Assembly (NCBI GenBank): GCA_949752795.1
Contig: CATKHW010000392.1
Span: 62,001 to 126,000 of the forward strand
DNA: 64,000 nt
Direction: 5' to 3'
Origin: Hyperoodon ampullatus
Taxonomy: Eukaryota > Chordata > Mammalia > Artiodactyla > Ziphiidae
Part shown: piece by piece, positions 61,651 to 64,000 of the stretch
Layout: every line of letters begins with the position of its first letter
How positions within the stretch are numbered: the stretch's first letter is position 1
Translations under genes and position numbers: made by a program
Notes under the pieces: generated by a model
What the model was told of the DNA's origin: nothing
Seen by the model: the letters and a program-made list of their open reading frames with translations, nothing else
The model's database searches: none

Positions 61651-63387
61651 CTTGGTCAAAAAGGGCGTATGCGTTTTCTCCTGAATATATTCAGGAGAAA
61701 ACACATACGCCCTTTTGGCCAAGTGCATCATTGTCGAAGTTGTGCCCCTCTTCCTGTGCTTTAAAGGCGATTCCAACGTACCTCTTGAAATCTGTTTCCT
61801 GCTATTCTGCCTCACTTTCAAGTCCACCTCGTTGCCTTCCCTCAACAGATTTTTGGACGATAGTTGTCCTTTATTTCTCGGCCTGTTTGTGAATTGCTGT
61901 GCCCCTGAGCTCCATTTTTCAACTCTTTTTTTGTGAGCTGACTGCAAGTCCAGAATTTTGGTTCAGGACCTATGCTGGTTCCCGGTGGGGGACTGAGAAT
62001 TTGGTTAATTTTTCTTCCTGCCGGGAAGATAGAGTGATATGTGCCTGTCCAAATGCCTAACAGCTACTGTCTCATTAGTTCTCCGTCTTCCGTTTCATCC
62101 ATTGCCACATTGGCAACCTGTGCGAACCAGGAGGTTAAAGGGTCTGTCTCTCCTAGTTGGGAGGTTGATAGTAAAGCAGATGGAAAGTCAAACTGGAGCA
62201 CCGGGAGTGGGAATATTCGTTGATTTTTAGAAACCTTTCGTATTCACAGTGTGTCCGTTCTGTAGGTTTCCCGTACATGTTATAGCTGTAGTAATATTCC
62301 CTTCAACCTGGAGAGTTGGGACCCATGGATTGGGTGCCAGGCATTTGTGCTTTAAAGGGTCTGCATTTGCTCACCCAATCTCACCATTCGTCTCAGTCCC
62401 AAGTGTCCCTCCTTATGCCACATCCAGCTGCCATTGTAGATAGGGTCATTCCAGGTTTCATCAGAGACCCTGAAGGAATTGTAAAGAATTTCCCAGTTTT
62501 TTTCTTTTGTTTTTGAAATTCCTTTTTATAGTGGGTTTGAGCTGATTCTCGCTGCCATGTTTATGCCAGTCTAGACTCACTTGATTCCTTTACGGAGACA
62601 TATCAATACATAGGTTTTAAGATTCTTACTAATCAGATATATTCCTCTGCGGGAAATATGGGGTTTTGAGCCGCTTTCACTGAGGAAGGTGTAGGTCTTG
62701 TCTATTCCATAGTTTGTTTTTGGAACGGTACCTGTGCTTATATCAAACTCTGGTTTTATGCATCACCCCACCTCTCCTTCACCTTAAGAAGGCATGAGGG
62801 TGTTTTCTAAATGTGAGACACTGTTCTCTTTCCTAACTCAGTTCAAGTGTAGCCATGTTTACAGGATCTTCATAAGTGATATCTTATGATAAGTTTATTT
62901 TTCTGTGAGACTTATTTCACTTAGAATCATCGTACCTGAATCCATCCATTTTGCTGCTACGGATCTTATGACATTGATTTCATGGCTGAGGGATATTCCA
63001 TCGTACGTAAGTACCACAATTTTTTGAACCATTTTTATATTTCCTGGGATATTTAAGGTGTACCCAAGTTGAGGTCCTTGTAAGCAGTTCAGCCCTAAAT
63101 TTTGGGGTGGCTCTGTCTTATTGATTTTCAGTTTTCCCAAGGTATATTCCCTAGACTGGAAGTGCCCTTGGCTCTGTAGCTCTGTTGTTTACTTGTTTTA
63201 GGGAACACAATGCACTCCTCCAGAGAGGCAGTTGGCAATTTACATCCCGCCCATCAGCATAACAAGGCTCCCTGTTCTCCAGGGCCTGTCTTGCCTTTCT
63301 GGTTTTTACACATTTTGTGGATGTCCCTTTTGACCGGTGGGAAGTGATACTTCTTTGTAGTGCAGATTTGCATTGCCCGCTTGCTTG
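61651..63387. repeat. Satellite monomer B9 (1,737 bp)
   Basis: Palindrome about 61651-61723, one base short. Variant B at about 62338 with tccctccttatgcc. Confidence 0.92.
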
Positions 63388-64000
63388 CTTGGACAAAAGG
63401 GGCGTATGCGTTTTCTCCTGAATATATTCAGGAGAAAACGCATACGCCCTTTTTGGCCAAGTGCATCATTGTCGAAGATGTGCCCCACTTCCTGTGCTTT
63501 AAAGGCGATTCCAACGTACCTCTTGAAATCTGTTTCCTGCTATTCTGCCTCGCTTTCAAGTCCGCCTCGTTGCCTTCCCTCAACAGATTTTTGGATGATA
63601 GTTGTCCTTTGTTATTCGGCCAGTTTGTGAATTGCTGTGCCCCTGAGCTCCATTTTTCAACTCGTTTTCTGTGAGCTGACCGCAAGTCCAAAATTTTGGT
63701 TCAGGACCTATACTGGTTCCCGGTGGGTGGCTGAGACTTTGGTTAATTCTTCTTCCTGCTGGGAAATTAGAGTGATATGTGCCCGTCCAAATGCCTAACA
63801 GCTACTCTCTCATTGGTTCTCCCTCTTCCCTTTCATCCTCTGCCAAATTGGCAACCTGTGCGAACCAGCAGGTTAAAGGGGCTGTCTCTCCAAGTTGGGA
63901 GATTGATAGTAAAGCAGATGGAAAGTCAAACCGGAGCACCAGGAGAGGGACTATTCGTTGAGTTTTAGAAACCTTTCGTATTCACAGTGTGTCCGTTCTC
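63388..64000. repeat. Satellite monomer B10, cut by the window edge
   Basis: Palindrome 63388-63461 with two mismatches in the left arm. Its 613 bp are nearly identical to the start of B8, closer than to the adjacent B9. Confidence 0.92.

Larger units (their letters stand above)
47606..64000. repeat. Satellite array B, ~1.74 kb monomer
   Basis: Same satellite and same orientation as array A. Palindromes start at 47745, 49480, 51219, 52957, 54695, 56434, 58173, 59913, 61651 and 63388 (spacings 1,735-1,740 bp). It begins abruptly inside a monomer, 139 bp before the first palindrome, and runs off the window. Variant A copies occupy the left part and variant B copies the right (from 58173). Confidence 0.93.

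Noticed and set aside
61414..61947. Minus-strand open frame of 177 codons spanning a palindrome
   Set aside because: It exists only because this monomer lacks one base in the palindrome, which joins two frames that are separate in the other monomers. It is a repeat shadow and not a gene.

Overview
This window is non-coding heterochromatin from a mammal, most probably a whale. It contains no intact protein-coding gene and no RNA gene that I can support. Three observations point to a cetacean. First, most of the window is a tandem satellite with a 1,735-1,740 bp period, and 1,753-1,759 bp in its oldest copies. This is the size range of the 'common cetacean satellite' (about 1.7 kb in most whales, shorter in delphinids). 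Second, the monomer is visibly built from the antisense 3' end of an L1 retrotransposon, as reported for cetacean satellites (Kapitonov, Holmquist and Jurka, 1998, from memory). Third, the interspersed L1 fragments are of the artiodactyl/cetacean type, and a MAR1-like mariner palindrome sits inside every monomer.

Layout. (1) 1-23165: satellite array A, with thirteen palindrome-anchored monomers plus a partial one at the left edge. It is homogeneous to about 18.4 kb, then increasingly diverged. (2) 23166-33938: a 10.8 kb minisatellite of a ~25 bp unit (GTCATCACAATGCTCC plus a variable ATGnCCCTT-like tail). It interrupts the satellite and replaces about 395 bp of one monomer. (3) 33939-38220: three old, strongly diverged satellite monomers. 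(4) 38221-47605: a 9.4 kb non-satellite island with L1 3'-end fragments, a broken endogenous retrovirus pol remnant on the minus strand (RT box YTDD), a small three-copy repeat, and a 2.73 kb tandem duplication present in about 2.1 copies. (5) 47606-64000: satellite array B, ten anchored monomers, joined abruptly to the truncated third copy of the 2.73 kb repeat. A two-monomer (about 3,475 bp) higher-order relationship is visible at its right end.

Monomer anatomy, in order on the plus strand: a 74-bp near-perfect palindrome (mariner MITE); about 770 bp of sequence I do not recognise; a T-rich tract (the L1 poly-A tail in antisense); about 480 bp of L1 3' UTR in antisense; and about 400 bp of L1 ORF2 3' end in antisense, running up to the next palindrome. 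The many 60-180 residue open frames follow the repeat period and are shadows of repeat copies. They are not annotated as genes.

All family assignments were made by eye. The cetacean call is an inference from satellite period, monomer composition and transposon type.
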